Shown here in pieces: positions 8,742-17,737 of a DNA stretch of 64,000 nt. The stretch comes from Streptomyces sp. F001 (GTDB lineage Bacteria > Actinomycetota > Actinomycetes > Streptomycetales > Streptomycetaceae). Location: positions 62,001 through 126,000 of the forward strand of contig NZ_QZWF01000001.1 in NCBI RefSeq assembly GCF_004187715.1, read 5' to 3'. The notes under the pieces are model-generated. The model was not told where the DNA came from. It worked only from the letters and a program-made list of their open reading frames with translations, and ran no database searches. Each line of letters begins with the position of its first letter. Within the stretch, counting starts at the first letter, position 1. Position numbers and translations under genes: made by a program.

Positions 8742-9614
8742 TCAACGGCCCCTGAACTCCGCATTCCTGCGCTCCACGAAGCTCGCCACGCCTTCCTGGG
8801 CGTCCTTGGTCGTCATGTTGATCTCCTGTGCGGCCGCCTCCGCGGCGAAGGCAGTGGCGCGGTCGCTGTCGAGGGAGGCGTTGACGAGCTGCTTGGTCAG
8901 GGCGAGGGTGCGGGTCGGGCCGGCGGCGAGGCGGGCCGCCCACTCACGGGCCGTCTTGTCCAACTCCCCGTCCGGGACGACACGGTTGACGAGCCCGAGG
9001 CGCTCGGCGTCGGCCGCGGTGAGCGCGTCACCGAAGAACAGCAGCTCCTTCGCCCGTTGCGGGCCGATCAGGCGGGGGAGGAGATAGGCGCCGCCGCCGT
9101 CCGGTACGAGTCCCCGGCGTACGAACACCTCGATGAACCGGGCCGATTCTGCCGCGAGGACAAGGTCGCAGGCGAACGCGAGATGTGCGCCGATGCCCGC
9201 CGCCGTGCCGTTCACCGCGGCGATCACCGGCTTCTCGCAGTCGAGGACGGCGGCGATCAGGCGCTGGGCGCCGAGCCGGATCGTACGGGTCACGTCACCG
9301 ACGACCGGTTCACCGGCCGCGGCTGCCCTGCGCAGGTCCGCGCCCGCGCAGAATCCGCGTCCCGTTCCGGTGATCACCACGGCCCGTACGTCCGGGTCCG
9401 CGGAGGCTTCGGAGAACCGTCGGATGAGGTGTTCGCGCTGGTCAGGGGTGATGGCGTTGAGGGTTTCGGGGCGGTTGAGGGTGATGCGGCAGACCTGATT
9501 GTCAGTGGCGTGCAGTATCAATGACTCAGCGGAAATTTCCGACGACACCGGATTCTCCGCAGGATTCACGTCTGTACGGGGGAAATCAGGCATGTTCATC
9601 TCAGCGGCACCCAT
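8742..9614 (-). CDS. Enoyl-CoA hydratase/isomerase (crotonase) family
   Basis: About 290 residues. Crotonase core motifs are present: RITLNRPETLNAI near the N-terminus, the oxyanion-hole segment GRGFCAGADL, AVNGTAAGIGAHLAFACD, and a Glu-region FIEVFVRRGLVPDGGG. The Glu is of the hydratase/isomerase type, but exact chemistry is undetermined. The start at 9614 follows the upstream acyl-CoA synthetase stop (9616) by one base, implying translational coupling. ATG 9599 is an alternative. It is controlled with the synthetase from the tandem operators near 11.9 kb. Confidence 0.88.
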   Translation of the reverse strand: MGAAEMNMPDFPRTDVNPAENPVSSEISAESLILHATDNQVCRITLNRPETLNAITPDQREHLIRRFSEASADPDVRAVVITGTGRGFCAGADLRRAAAAGEPVVGDVTRTIRLGAQRLIAAVLDCEKPVIAAVNGTAAGIGAHLAFACDLVLAAESARFIEVFVRRGLVPDGGGAYLLPRLIGPQRAKELLFFGDALTAADAERLGLVNRVVPDGELDKTAREWAARLAAGPTRTLALTKQLVNASLDSDRATAFAAEAAAQEINMTTKDAQEGVASFVERRNAEFRGR

Positions 9615-9615
9615 G

Positions 9616-11844
9616 TCAGCGGCACACCACCAACGCGTCCAGCGCCACCGCACCCTGCCCCCGGGGCAGCACCATCAGCGGGTTGATGTCCAACTCGGAC
9701 AGCTCGTCCCCGAGTTCCAGCGCCATGCGCTGCACCCGCAGGATCACCTCGACGAGCGCGTCGACATCGGCCGGTGGCCGCCCCCGCACCCCGTCCAGCA
9801 GGGCCCGCCCGCGCAGGTCGCCGAGCATGTCCCGCGCCTGGTCCTCGCCGAACGGCGGCACGCGCACCGTCGCGTCCCGCAGCACCTCCACGAGCACACC
9901 GCCGAGCCCGACGGTCACGGTCGGCCCGAACAGATCGTCGTGGGTGACGCCGACGACCATCTCGACGCCCTGCTCGACCATCTGGCACACCAGGACGCCG
10001 TCCAGCGAGACGCCCTCGTAGCGGGCGATGTCGGTCAGCTCGCGATAGGCGTCGCGGACCTGGGCGGCGGAGGTCAGCCCGATTTTCACCAGGCCGAGCT
10101 CCGTCTTGTGGGCGAGCTGCGCGCCGGACGCCTTCATCACCACCGGGTAGCCCACCAGCCCCGCCGCCCGGACGGCCGCCGCCGCGCTGGTCACCAGCTG
10201 CTCGCGCGGCACCCGGATCCCGTACGCCCGCAGCAGCTGCTTGGCCGCATGCTCACTCAAGCGCTGCCCGGCCCGCATCAGTTCCCGCGCCTTGCGGAAG
10301 GAGGGCGAGGGGGTGCGCGGCGCCTCGTCGAAGGGGGAGCGGTAGTCACGGACGAAGCGGTGGTGGGCGAGGTGGGCGCGGACGGCGGTGAGACAGTTGC
10401 CGACGGTGCGGAAGGTGGCCACCCGCGAGGACCCGAGCAGCACTTCGCGGTACGCCGGTTCCGTGCCGACCGGCGACCCCCACACCACGCACACCAGCTT
10501 GTCCGTCCGCTCGGCCGCGTCCACCAGGTCCCGCACGAGCCGGTCGCTCAAGGGCGGGAAGGGCCCGGTGATCGGACAGATCAGCACCCCGACCTCGGGG
10601 TCGTCCAGGATCGCGTCGATGATCTTCCGTCCGCGCCAGTCGCCCACCGGGTGACCGCCGTTGTCGACCGGGTTGGCCACGCTGAGGTACTCCGGTATCC
10701 ACTGGTGCAGCTCGGACTGCCTGGCCTCGGAGAGCACCGGCAGCCGCAGCCCCGCCGACACCGCCAGGTCGGCGACGTGCGCGCCCGTGCCGCCCGAGAT
10801 CGAATAGACGACGACACCGTCGGCGCGCGGCGGGCGGGCGCGGGCCAGCAGAGCAGCGGTGTCCTGCAGCTCGTCGAGCCCGTCGACCCGGATCACCCCG
10901 TACTGCCGCATCGCCGCGTCCACCACCGCGTCCGCGCCGGTCAGCTTGCCGGTGTGCGAGGCGGCCGTACGGGAACCGGTCTCGGTGCGGCCCACCTTGA
11001 CCGCGACGACCGGCACCCCGCGCCGGGCGGCCCGGTCGGCGGCGAGCAGGAAGGAGCGGCCGTCCTTCAGGCCCTCCACGTAGGCGGCGATGGCGCCGAC
11101 CTCCGGTTGTTCGGCGAAGTAGGAGAGGAAGTCGGCGGCCTCCAGGTCGGCCTCGTTGCCGGTCGGCGCCCAGTGGGACAGACGGACGCCGAGCTCCTGC
11201 AGGGCGAAGACGGGACGGCCCTGGTGCCCGGACTGGGTGATCAGGGCGATCGCCGGCCCGTCCAGGTCGTCGCGGAACTTCTCGAACGCGTTGAGGTTGG
11301 TGTTCGGCCCCAGCAGCCGCATCCCCGACCGCCGGACGGCGGCGGCGAGCCGGTCCTGCGCGGCCGCGCCCTCCTCGCCCGTCTCCGCGAACCCGGAGGC
11401 GAAGGCGACCGCGAACCGCACCTTGGCCTCGGCGAGTTCCTCGATCACGGGAAGGGGGTCGGCGACCAGCAGTACGGCGAGATCCACCTGCTCGGGCAGG
11501 TCGGCGACGGAAGGAGCACACGGTATGCCGAAGACGGACTCGCGGGTGGGGTGCACGGGGTGCAGTCGCGCCCCGACCCGCCCGGCCCACGCGACCAACT
11601 GCCGCGTGATGCCGGTGTTCGGACGCCCGTCGGCGTCCGAGGCGCCGATCACGGCAACGGACTCGGGGCGGAAGAAGCGGTCCAGATCGGGGACGTCGGC
11701 GTACAGCGGACGGCCGCTGACATCGAGGTCGTCCACGTCCGCCGGACGGCCGTGCACGGCGGGGCCGGGCCGCTGCTCGCCGCAGGCGATGGCCCGGGCC
11801 CGGCGGGAGTCGGTGGTGAGAGTGCCGTGGGTTGATCCAAGCAT
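9616..11844 (-). CDS. Acyl-CoA synthetase, ADP-forming type (acetate-CoA ligase family)
   Basis: 742-residue single-chain NDP-forming acyl-CoA synthetase. A CoA-binding Rossmann domain spans about residues 50-150 (SVAVIGASDADGRPNTG), followed by succinyl-CoA-ligase-like flavodoxin domains (ITQSGHQG; ASHTGKLTG at about 310) and a C-terminal ATP-grasp domain from about 520 (GYPVVMKASG, ELDINPLMVLP). It makes an acyl-CoA from a carboxylate with ATP giving ADP. The start at 11844 has AGGAG about 11 nt upstream; an open frame extends to 12243 but has no matching domain. Likely activates the carboxylate substrate of the regulon. Confidence 0.9.
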   Translation of the reverse strand: MLGSTHGTLTTDSRRARAIACGEQRPGPAVHGRPADVDDLDVSGRPLYADVPDLDRFFRPESVAVIGASDADGRPNTGITRQLVAWAGRVGARLHPVHPTRESVFGIPCAPSVADLPEQVDLAVLLVADPLPVIEELAEAKVRFAVAFASGFAETGEEGAAAQDRLAAAVRRSGMRLLGPNTNLNAFEKFRDDLDGPAIALITQSGHQGRPVFALQELGVRLSHWAPTGNEADLEAADFLSYFAEQPEVGAIAAYVEGLKDGRSFLLAADRAARRGVPVVAVKVGRTETGSRTAASHTGKLTGADAVVDAAMRQYGVIRVDGLDELQDTAALLARARPPRADGVVVYSISGGTGAHVADLAVSAGLRLPVLSEARQSELHQWIPEYLSVANPVDNGGHPVGDWRGRKIIDAILDDPEVGVLICPITGPFPPLSDRLVRDLVDAAERTDKLVCVVWGSPVGTEPAYREVLLGSSRVATFRTVGNCLTAVRAHLAHHRFVRDYRSPFDEAPRTPSPSFRKARELMRAGQRLSEHAAKQLLRAYGIRVPREQLVTSAAAAVRAAGLVGYPVVMKASGAQLAHKTELGLVKIGLTSAAQVRDAYRELTDIARYEGVSLDGVLVCQMVEQGVEMVVGVTHDDLFGPTVTVGLGGVLVEVLRDATVRVPPFGEDQARDMLGDLRGRALLDGVRGRPPADVDALVEVILRVQRMALELGDELSELDINPLMVLPRGQGAVALDALVVCR

Positions 11845-11886
11845 CGGTCCGCCCGCTCCTGTGTGACAGCCACCAACAACAACTAA

Positions 11887-11901
11887 CTGACGCAATGTCA
11901 G
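11887..11901. promoter_or_regulatory. TetR-type operator, proximal of tandem pair
   Basis: CTGACG CAA TGTCAG (11/12), 42 bp upstream of the acyl-CoA synthetase start at 11844. Confidence 0.75.
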
Positions 11902-11910
11902 ATTACTGAA

Positions 11911-11925
11911 CTGACGCACTGTCAG
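11911..11925. promoter_or_regulatory. TetR-type operator, distal of tandem pair
   Basis: CTGACG CAC TGTCAG (11/12). It is centred 24 bp from the first site; the same TGTCAG right half in both suggests duplication. Confidence 0.75.
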
Positions 11926-11984
11926 GAACTGGTGTGCAGGGGGCAATCGAGGGCGGAGCAAGCAGGAAGGGGAAGCGACGCCCG

Positions 11985-12180
11985 CTATAGCCGGGGCTTG
12001 ACCTCGAAGCGGGGGTCGAGGTCGGGGTGGTCGACCCCGACAAGTTCGGTCACCAGGCGGTGGACTTGGGTCAGGTCGTGCAGGAGGGCGCGGGTTTCCT
12101 CGGGCGGTACGCCCGCTCGGCGGGCGATCTCGTCCAGGTGGACCGCCTCGCCGTCGTTGTCGGCCTGGGCGTTGGTTCAT
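11985..12180 (-). pseudogene. Small helical gene or remnant with an apparent one-base frame error
   Basis: Read leftward, a 60-codon frame gives a helical protein (HLDEIARRAGVPPEETRALL, ending DPRFEVKPRL and a TAG at 11985). A TGA lies just before it, but an ATG at 12180 one base out of frame would give a start if one A were removed. A short HTH-like protein of unknown role; either a frameshifted gene or a remnant. The rest of the gap 11845-12223 holds only the two operators. Confidence 0.35.
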
Positions 12181-12223
12181 CCCTTCGTGGTCGTGATGGC
12201 CGGACGGCCGCCGGCCGCGGAGG

Positions 12224-12652
12224 TCATGGCAGGAGCGCGGCAAACGAGTTCGGGACCCGGGATTTCAGGTGCTGCCATTCGCCCTCGCTCACATGGCGTT
12301 CCAGAGATTTCAGGACGGTGCGCACCAGCTGCTCGTTGCCACCTTCGACCGCGTAGGGGAATTCACTGCGGATCCGTTCGAAGAATTCCTCGTTGCTCAT
12401 CTTCACGGGGGTCTCAGCCGGCTTCCAGCCGTCGTAGTACATGCCCCTGATGATGGTCGGCAGCTGGGCGCCGAACTGTACGGCCGTCTCGACCGGGAGG
12501 CGATCCCGGAGGGGGTGCAGCACGGCACGCAGTGCCGCGTACGACTGCTTGCGCCGTTCCTTGGGCCATCCGAAGGCCTCTTCCACGTCTCTCAGGAGCC
12601 GGTTGGCCTTGTCCACCATGGTGTCGAAGGAGGAGAAACCTGTCTCAACCAT
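12224..12652 (-). CDS. DUF2267 domain protein
   Basis: 142 residues, highly helical and charged, with the DUF2267 pattern (WPKERRKQSYAALRAVLHPL RDRLP; GMYYDGWKP; EEFFERI). The family is soluble and of unknown function, and often found near stress or redox genes in actinobacteria. It lies downstream of, and is oriented with, the MFS gene and the chaperone operon, which fits stress association. ATG 12652 is the only good start. Confidence 0.8.
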   Translation of the reverse strand: MVETGFSSFDTMVDKANRLLRDVEEAFGWPKERRKQSYAALRAVLHPLRDRLPVETAVQFGAQLPTIIRGMYYDGWKPAETPVKMSNEEFFERIRSEFPYAVEGGNEQLVRTVLKSLERHVSEGEWQHLKSRVPNSFAALLP

Positions 12653-12748
12653 TTCGTGGGCCTTTCGCTTGGGGCGCGTAGCTGGAGGGAGTCGACCTCT
12701 CCCGGGCTGATCCGTTGGGCCGGCTCCCTTCGTGTTTCGCGCGGCTGG

Positions 12749-14668
12749 TCATCGGGGATCGGGTGCGCTGCCGGGCCGGCCGGGCCCACCCGGCGGCGCG
12801 TAGCTGCCGTTCGGTAGGCGTGTGGCGCGGGCCTCCCGCTCTGCTTCACGCAGGGCCCGGCGGAAGCGGCCAGGGCCCCAGGAGCCTCCGAGCACGGCCC
12901 GTTCGAGTCGGTCGCGGCTGGTCGGCCCGGCGTCCTGGAGAGCCTGGGCGACCTGTTCGATCTCGTCGTCGAGGCGTTGTTCGGCCATGGCAGACGTACG
13001 GCTCGCCGTGCCGGCGGTGCCGACCATGCCCGGCGAGTAGAGGGCGCTGCCTGGTCCGGCGCCCGGGCGGTAGCGACGGGCTCCGGCGCGCTCCCGGTCC
13101 CGACGGCGGGCCGTGCGGTCGGCAATACGCAGCTCCCGCTCGTGCGCGGCCTGCCGGACGGGCGCGGGCAGGAGGCGGTCTCGTATGTCCTGCGGCGCGG
13201 GTTCGCCGCGCCAGGCTGCCTCGGCTTCCTCGGCTGTGAGCGGCCGGGCGATGTTCTCCAGGGACTGCTGTTCGGCCCTGACACCGAAGAAGACCTCGGC
13301 AATCCCGCCCAGAGCCATGGCCGCTGCTCCGACAAGGAAGCCGACGGCCACCAGCGTGGCGTCGCCGCTGTGAATGAAGTGGCCGAACAGAAGCGGGCCG
13401 GTGATGCCGCCCACGGCCGTGCCGACCGCGAAGAACAGCGAGATGGACAGGGCGCGGGTCTCCATGGGGAAGACCTCGCTGACCGTCAGATAGGCCGAGC
13501 TCGCTCCCGCGGAGGCCACGAAGAAGGTCAGTGACACCAGCAGGAAGAACCACCATGCCGTCAGGGAGCCGTTGATCAGCAGGACGGCGAGGACCGCTGC
13601 TACGACGGCCGAGCCGAAGTAGGTGCCCGCGATCATGGGTTTCCTGCCGACGGTGTCGAACAGACGGCCGAGGAGGAGCGGTCCGAGGAAGTTGGCGATC
13701 GCGAAGAGGGCCAGGAAGTACGGGACCGTGCCGGAGCCGATGTCGAAGAAGCCGGTCAGGATCGTGCCCAGGTCGAAGACGATCGCGTTGTACAGGAATG
13801 CCTGTCCGATGAAGAGCGCCAGTCCGAGGAGGGCGCGACGCGGGTACCGCTGCAGAGCCACGCGGGCGATCTCCGTGAACGGGATGACGTCACGCTGCCG
13901 CACGGTGACGGCCTCGCCCGGTTCCGGCAGCTCCAGGCCGGTCTCCTGGCGCACTTCGGCCTCGATCCGGTCGACGATGCGTTCGGCCTCGTCCTGGTGC
14001 CCGTGGATGAACAGCCAGCGCGGACTCTCCGGTACGTGGCGGCGGACCAGCATGATGCCCAGGCCCAGAATGCCGCCGAGACCGAAGGCCAGCCGCCAGC
14101 CGAGGTCGGCTGCCAGCAGACTCTCGTTGAGGAGCAACACAGCGGCCAGGCTGCCGAGCGCGGCGCCGACCCAGTAGCTGCCGTTGATGGCCAGGTCGAC
14201 CTGCCCCCGGTTGCGGGCCGGGATCAGCTCGTCGACGGCCGAGTTGATCGCGGCGTACTCGCCGCCGATGCCCATGCCGGTGACGAATCGGGCGAGGTAG
14301 AGGTACCAGGCGTCCTGGGCGAACGCGGTCGCGACGGTGGCGAGGATGTAGATGCCGAGGGTGAGCATGAACAGCTTCTTGCGCCCGTAGCGGTCGGTGA
14401 GCCGCCCGAACAGGAGCGCGCCGGCACATGCGCCTGCCACGTAGATGGCGGCGGCGGTTCCTATGTCGGCGCTGGTGAGGTCGATGCCGCTGCCCGGCTC
14501 GGTCATGCGTGAGGCGACCGCGCCGACGATCGTCACTTCGAGTCCGTCCAGAATCCAGACGGCTCCCAGTCCGACGACGATCCGCCAGTGGAATCGCGAC
14601 CACGGCAGCCGGTCGAGCCGGGCCGGAACCCTGGTGGTGACAACTCCGAGTTCGGCGGTGGTGGTCAT
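12749..14668 (-). CDS. MFS transporter with cytosolic C-terminal domain
   Basis: 639 residues. The first 510 form a 12-TM sugar/metabolite:H+ symporter-type MFS carrier (DRYGRKKLFMLTLG; PESPRWLF after TM6; DTVGRKPMIAG). After the last helix come about 130 cytosolic residues: a basic linker, then a helical domain (RLDDEIEQVAQALQDAGPTS, then GRFRRALREAEREA) that resembles a small winged-helix or processing domain but which I cannot name. ATG 14668 starts MTTTAELG; upstream open frame to 14857 is not needed. Substrate unknown. It is oriented with the stress operon. Confidence 0.85.
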   Translation of the reverse strand: MTTTAELGVVTTRVPARLDRLPWSRFHWRIVVGLGAVWILDGLEVTIVGAVASRMTEPGSGIDLTSADIGTAAAIYVAGACAGALLFGRLTDRYGRKKLFMLTLGIYILATVATAFAQDAWYLYLARFVTGMGIGGEYAAINSAVDELIPARNRGQVDLAINGSYWVGAALGSLAAVLLLNESLLAADLGWRLAFGLGGILGLGIMLVRRHVPESPRWLFIHGHQDEAERIVDRIEAEVRQETGLELPEPGEAVTVRQRDVIPFTEIARVALQRYPRRALLGLALFIGQAFLYNAIVFDLGTILTGFFDIGSGTVPYFLALFAIANFLGPLLLGRLFDTVGRKPMIAGTYFGSAVVAAVLAVLLINGSLTAWWFFLLVSLTFFVASAGASSAYLTVSEVFPMETRALSISLFFAVGTAVGGITGPLLFGHFIHSGDATLVAVGFLVGAAAMALGGIAEVFFGVRAEQQSLENIARPLTAEEAEAAWRGEPAPQDIRDRLLPAPVRQAAHERELRIADRTARRRDRERAGARRYRPGAGPGSALYSPGMVGTAGTASRTSAMAEQRLDDEIEQVAQALQDAGPTSRDRLERAVLGGSWGPGRFRRALREAEREARATRLPNGSYAPPGGPGRPGSAPDPR

Positions 14669-14756
14669 GCCATGCCTTCCCGTCCGGGACAGGGGCTGTT
14701 CGCTGTAGAGGGACCGGACAGGCCGGATGGGTCCGGTCTGCATAGGGTGGTCATCT

Positions 14757-15038
14757 GTGCTGCGCTGCCACCTTCTCGGACACCGTTTTCGCTTCCTCGC
14801 GGAGGGCGACACGATGCTCTGGCGCTGCGCCCGTGGGTGCGGAGCGGAAGGGAGCAAGCGGTACCCGACGGCTGAGGACGCCGAGCGTTACGCGCGGGCG
14901 TTCGATCGCGAGGACCGGGTGGACATGGGCCGGCGAGCACCGCTGGGTCTGCTCCCGCTGCGGCTGCTGCGCGCCTGGCGTCTGCGGCGCCGAAAGGAAG
15001 CCGGTGGGGAACCGGGTGCCAAGTCTCCGCCGCAGTGA
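14757..15038 (+). CDS. Small zinc-ribbon-like basic protein
   Basis: 93 residues from GTG 14757 (VLRCHLLGHR). Potential zinc ligands are Cys/His at the N-terminus (CHLLGH) and CARGC at about residues 28-32; the remainder is highly basic (RAWRLRRRKE). The N-terminus resembles a small family of actinobacterial and phage single-zinc proteins. Function unknown. It runs opposite to the flanking operon, between hsp20 and the MFS gene. Confidence 0.55.
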   Translation: MLRCHLLGHRFRFLAEGDTMLWRCARGCGAEGSKRYPTAEDAERYARAFDREDRVDMGRRAPLGLLPLRLLRAWRLRRRKEAGGEPGAKSPPQ

Positions 15039-15144
15039 GCCGCTGTGGTAGGCGACGTCGTTCATGGCCATCAGCCCGGGCAGCGAGTCTGCCTGGCCTG
15101 GCCACGGTGCCGGATCGGTGTCCGGCACCGCCGCGTTCGGCATC

Positions 15145-15642
15145 TCAGGAGCTGCTCTCGCCGCTCTGGCCTGTCTCGCTGATCTCGATGTGCCGGGGTT
15201 TGGCAACCTCCGCCTTGGGCACGGTGATCGAGAGCACCCCGTCCGACATCTGTGCCTTGATCTTGTCGGTGTCCAACTCTCCGGGCAGCCGCAGCCGGTA
15301 CTCGAAGGCTCCGGTGCGGCGTGTGCTGCGGCGCAGGACGCCCTTGCGTTCCTTCTCCTTGATCTCCCCGGTGACCACCAGCTCCTGGCCGCTGGCTTCG
15401 ACGTCGACGTCCTTGCTCTTGACGCCGGGGAGTTCTATCTCGACATGGAACGCTTCGTCGGACTCCGTGACATCCGCCAGCGGCGTCCACGCGACTGCCG
15501 GCGCCGCGCCGCCCACCGTGGATTCGATCAGCCCGCTCATCTCGTTGACGAGTTGGTCGAACTCCGTCAGCGGATTGCGTGCCCATGCGAGGGGCCTGTC
15601 CTGCATTACGCCACCGCGGTGGCGCCGGACGGGCGTAGCCAT
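15145..15642 (-). CDS. Hsp20/alpha-crystallin small heat shock protein
   Basis: 165 residues. The alpha-crystallin domain runs from about residue 50 to the C-terminus (FHVEIELPGVKSKDVDVEA; GAFEYRLRLPGELD; DGVLSITVPKAE). An ATP-independent holdase that binds unfolding proteins. Start ATG 15642 (MATPVRRHRGG) has GGAGG at a good distance; ATG 15657 abuts the ribosome binding site and is less likely. Last gene of the long leftward chaperone/redox operon, 47 bp behind the cNMP/flavoprotein. Confidence 0.93.
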   Translation of the reverse strand: MATPVRRHRGGVMQDRPLAWARNPLTEFDQLVNEMSGLIESTVGGAAPAVAWTPLADVTESDEAFHVEIELPGVKSKDVDVEASGQELVVTGEIKEKERKGVLRRSTRRTGAFEYRLRLPGELDTDKIKAQMSDGVLSITVPKAEVAKPRHIEISETGQSGESSS

Positions 15643-15689
15643 GCCAATCGCCTCCATCTCCTTGTTGTGATCTCATCGCCCGCTCTGTG

Positions 15690-17477
15690 TCATGCGAGCC
15701 ATGCGGACTCCTTGGGACGGGTGTGTGGGGAGCTGTCCGTGCCGCCGGGTACGGGCGTGTGGCCCAGGTAGCGGTGCACAAAGTGGATGCTCATCGCGCC
15801 TTCGCCGACCGCGGAGGCCACTCGTTTCACCGAGCCGCTGCGAACGTCACCGGCCGCGAAGACGCCCGGCAGGCTGGTCTCCAACGTCAGGCAGTTGCGG
15901 CCTTGGCTCTGCCACAGTTCGGGGACGGAGCAGGCCTGGGCCTCGGCCCCGGTGAGCACGAAGCCGCGTGCGTCGAGGACGAGCGTGCCGGACAGCCATT
16001 CGGTGTGGGGGTCGGCGCCGGTGAAGACGAACAGGGCACGGACCTCGACCCGGTGGTGCTCCCCGGTGCGGTGGTCGACCACGTCGACCGCCTCCAGCAC
16101 CTGGTCGCCGATGGCCTCGGTGACCTCGGTGTGCAGGAGCACCCGTACCCGTGGGTGGCGTTCGATCTGGTCGATGAGGTAGCGGGACATGTGCGCGTCG
16201 AGGCTCGGCCCGCGGACGAGCAGATACACCTGAGGTGCGTAGCCGGCGAGGAAGAGTACGGCCTGGCCCGCGGAGTTGCCGCCGCCGACCACGGCCACGG
16301 GGTCGGTGCGGCACTGCTGGATCTCGTAGACGGTGGCCGAGTAATGGACGCTCGTGCCCTCCAGGCGTTCGATGCCGGGCACGTGGAGACGGCGGTAGCG
16401 GGCTCCGGTGGCCAGGACGACGGCGCGGGCGGTGATCTCGCTGCCGTCGGCGAACGCCACGGCGTAATGGCCGTCACGCGGCTCCAGGCGGGTCGCCTCC
16501 GCCGGAACGCTGATCCGGGCGCCGAACTTGTCCGCCTGGAGCACTCCGCGCTCCGTGAGTTCGGCGCCGGAGATACCGGAGGGGAAGCCGAAGCAGTTGT
16601 CGATGCGCGAGGACGTCCCGGCCTGGCCGCCGGTGGCCATGGCCTCGACCACGGTCGTGCCGAGGCCCTCGGAGGCGGCGTTCACCGCGGCGGCGAGACC
16701 TGCCGGGCCGGCGCCGACGATGAGCAGGTCGCCGCGGCCGTTGCCCGCGGGCAGGGGTGACAGGCCGATGAGCCGCGCCAGTTCGGCGTTGCTGGGGTTG
16801 CGCAGCAGGGTGGTGTCACGCCAGATGACCAGCGGCGTCTGCTCCGGACCGACGTCGAAGCGACGTAGCAGCGCCTCCGCCTCCTCGTCCGTCTCGAGGT
16901 CGACCCAGCGGTGCGGCAGCCGGTTGCGGGCGGCGAACTCGCGCAGCCGCCGGGTGTCGGGCGAGTAGCGCGAGCCGATGATGCGGAAACCGGCTCCCTG
17001 CCCGACGAGCAGGGCACGGCGGCCCAGGCAGGCACGCAGTATCAGGTCGCCGAGGTGGGAGTCCCGGGTCACCAGGTGACGCAGCTGGTCGATGGACAGG
17101 GCGAGGATCTCGCCGGGCTCGCGGACCACGGCGGTGTAGAAGGCCACCTGTCCGTTGAGCAGGCCGAGTTCGCCGATGAAGCGGCCGGGGCCGTGCACGC
17201 GCAGCAGGTGTTCGTCGGGCGTGCCGTAGTCCTCGACGATGGCGACGGAGCCGCTGAGGACGACGTAGAACGTCTCGCAGCGCTCCCCCTCCCGGATCAG
17301 CACGTCACCGGCGTTCACCGAGCGCCGCCGGCCGTGCTGCGCCAGGCGGGCCATCTGGTCGTCCGACAGGCGGGGATAGGCACCGTAGACGTCGGGGGTC
17401 TCGAAGGGGACGGTCTCCTCCGCCTCGTCCGGCACCGGCACCGGCGCTGCGCGCTGCCGCGTCTCGTCGCCGGACAT
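15690..17477 (-). CDS. Cyclic-nucleotide-binding domain fused to a thioredoxin-reductase-like flavoprotein lacking CxxC
   Basis: 595 residues. A cNMP-binding/CRP-like beta-barrel spans about 30-150 (VLIREGERCETFYVVLSGSV; GRFIGELGLLNGQ), a thioredoxin-like segment about 160-250, and a TrxR-type FAD/NADPH module from about 270 (LLIVGAGPAGLAAAVNAASE; ATGGQAGTSSRIDNCFGFP; VAVVGGGNSAGQAVLFLA; GVFAAGDVR). Where TrxR has CATC this protein has SATV, so it has no redox disulfide and should not reduce thioredoxin in the classical way. The start ATG overlaps the preceding TGA. Could be a ligand-controlled NADPH-dependent reductase in the stress operon. Confidence 0.88.
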   Translation of the reverse strand: MSGDETRQRAAPVPVPDEAEETVPFETPDVYGAYPRLSDDQMARLAQHGRRRSVNAGDVLIREGERCETFYVVLSGSVAIVEDYGTPDEHLLRVHGPGRFIGELGLLNGQVAFYTAVVREPGEILALSIDQLRHLVTRDSHLGDLILRACLGRRALLVGQGAGFRIIGSRYSPDTRRLREFAARNRLPHRWVDLETDEEAEALLRRFDVGPEQTPLVIWRDTTLLRNPSNAELARLIGLSPLPAGNGRGDLLIVGAGPAGLAAAVNAASEGLGTTVVEAMATGGQAGTSSRIDNCFGFPSGISGAELTERGVLQADKFGARISVPAEATRLEPRDGHYAVAFADGSEITARAVVLATGARYRRLHVPGIERLEGTSVHYSATVYEIQQCRTDPVAVVGGGNSAGQAVLFLAGYAPQVYLLVRGPSLDAHMSRYLIDQIERHPRVRVLLHTEVTEAIGDQVLEAVDVVDHRTGEHHRVEVRALFVFTGADPHTEWLSGTLVLDARGFVLTGAEAQACSVPELWQSQGRNCLTLETSLPGVFAAGDVRSGSVKRVASAVGEGAMSIHFVHRYLGHTPVPGGTDSSPHTRPKESAWLA

Positions 17478-17737
17478 CACACGAACGCCTCGTGGACGAA
17501 ACACCACCGCCAGTCCTCGCCGGGCTCCAGCGAGGCCGCGATCGGATGGCCCTCGGTGGCGGCGTGACGGCGGGCGTGCCGGTTCGGGGAGGAGTCGCAG
17601 CAGCCGACGTGGCCGCAGGTCAGGCAGAGCCTGAGGTGTACCCAGGGGGAGCGCGTGGCCAGGCATTCCTCGCAGCCCGGGGCGCGCGGGGCGACGGGGC
17701 GTACGAGTGCGAGGTGGGGGTCGGTCCGTACGGTCAT
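17477..17737 (-). CDS. UBP-type zinc finger protein
   Basis: 86 residues. Cys/His ligands match the zinc-finger UBP domain (CEECLATRSPWVHLRLCLTC; GHVGCCDSSPNRHARRHAA; HPIAASLEPGEDWRWCF). Bacterial stand-alone versions are of unknown function and often neighbour thioredoxin/TrxR-like genes. It starts in an ATGA overlap with the thioredoxin stop and its TGA overlaps the next ATG, so it is translationally coupled on both sides. Confidence 0.9.
   Translation of the reverse strand: MTVRTDPHLALVRPVAPRAPGCEECLATRSPWVHLRLCLTCGHVGCCDSSPNRHARRHAATEGHPIAASLEPGEDWRWCFVHEAFV

Noticed and set aside
11845..12243. N-terminal extension of the acyl-CoA synthetase frame across the operators
   Set aside because: It would run through the two operators and has Arg/Pro-rich composition with no domain; ATG 11844 has AGGAG upstream.
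15098..15144. Transposase or tRNA signals in this and other small gaps
   Set aside because: No acceptor stem, anticodon arm or transposase motif was seen in this or the other gaps read.
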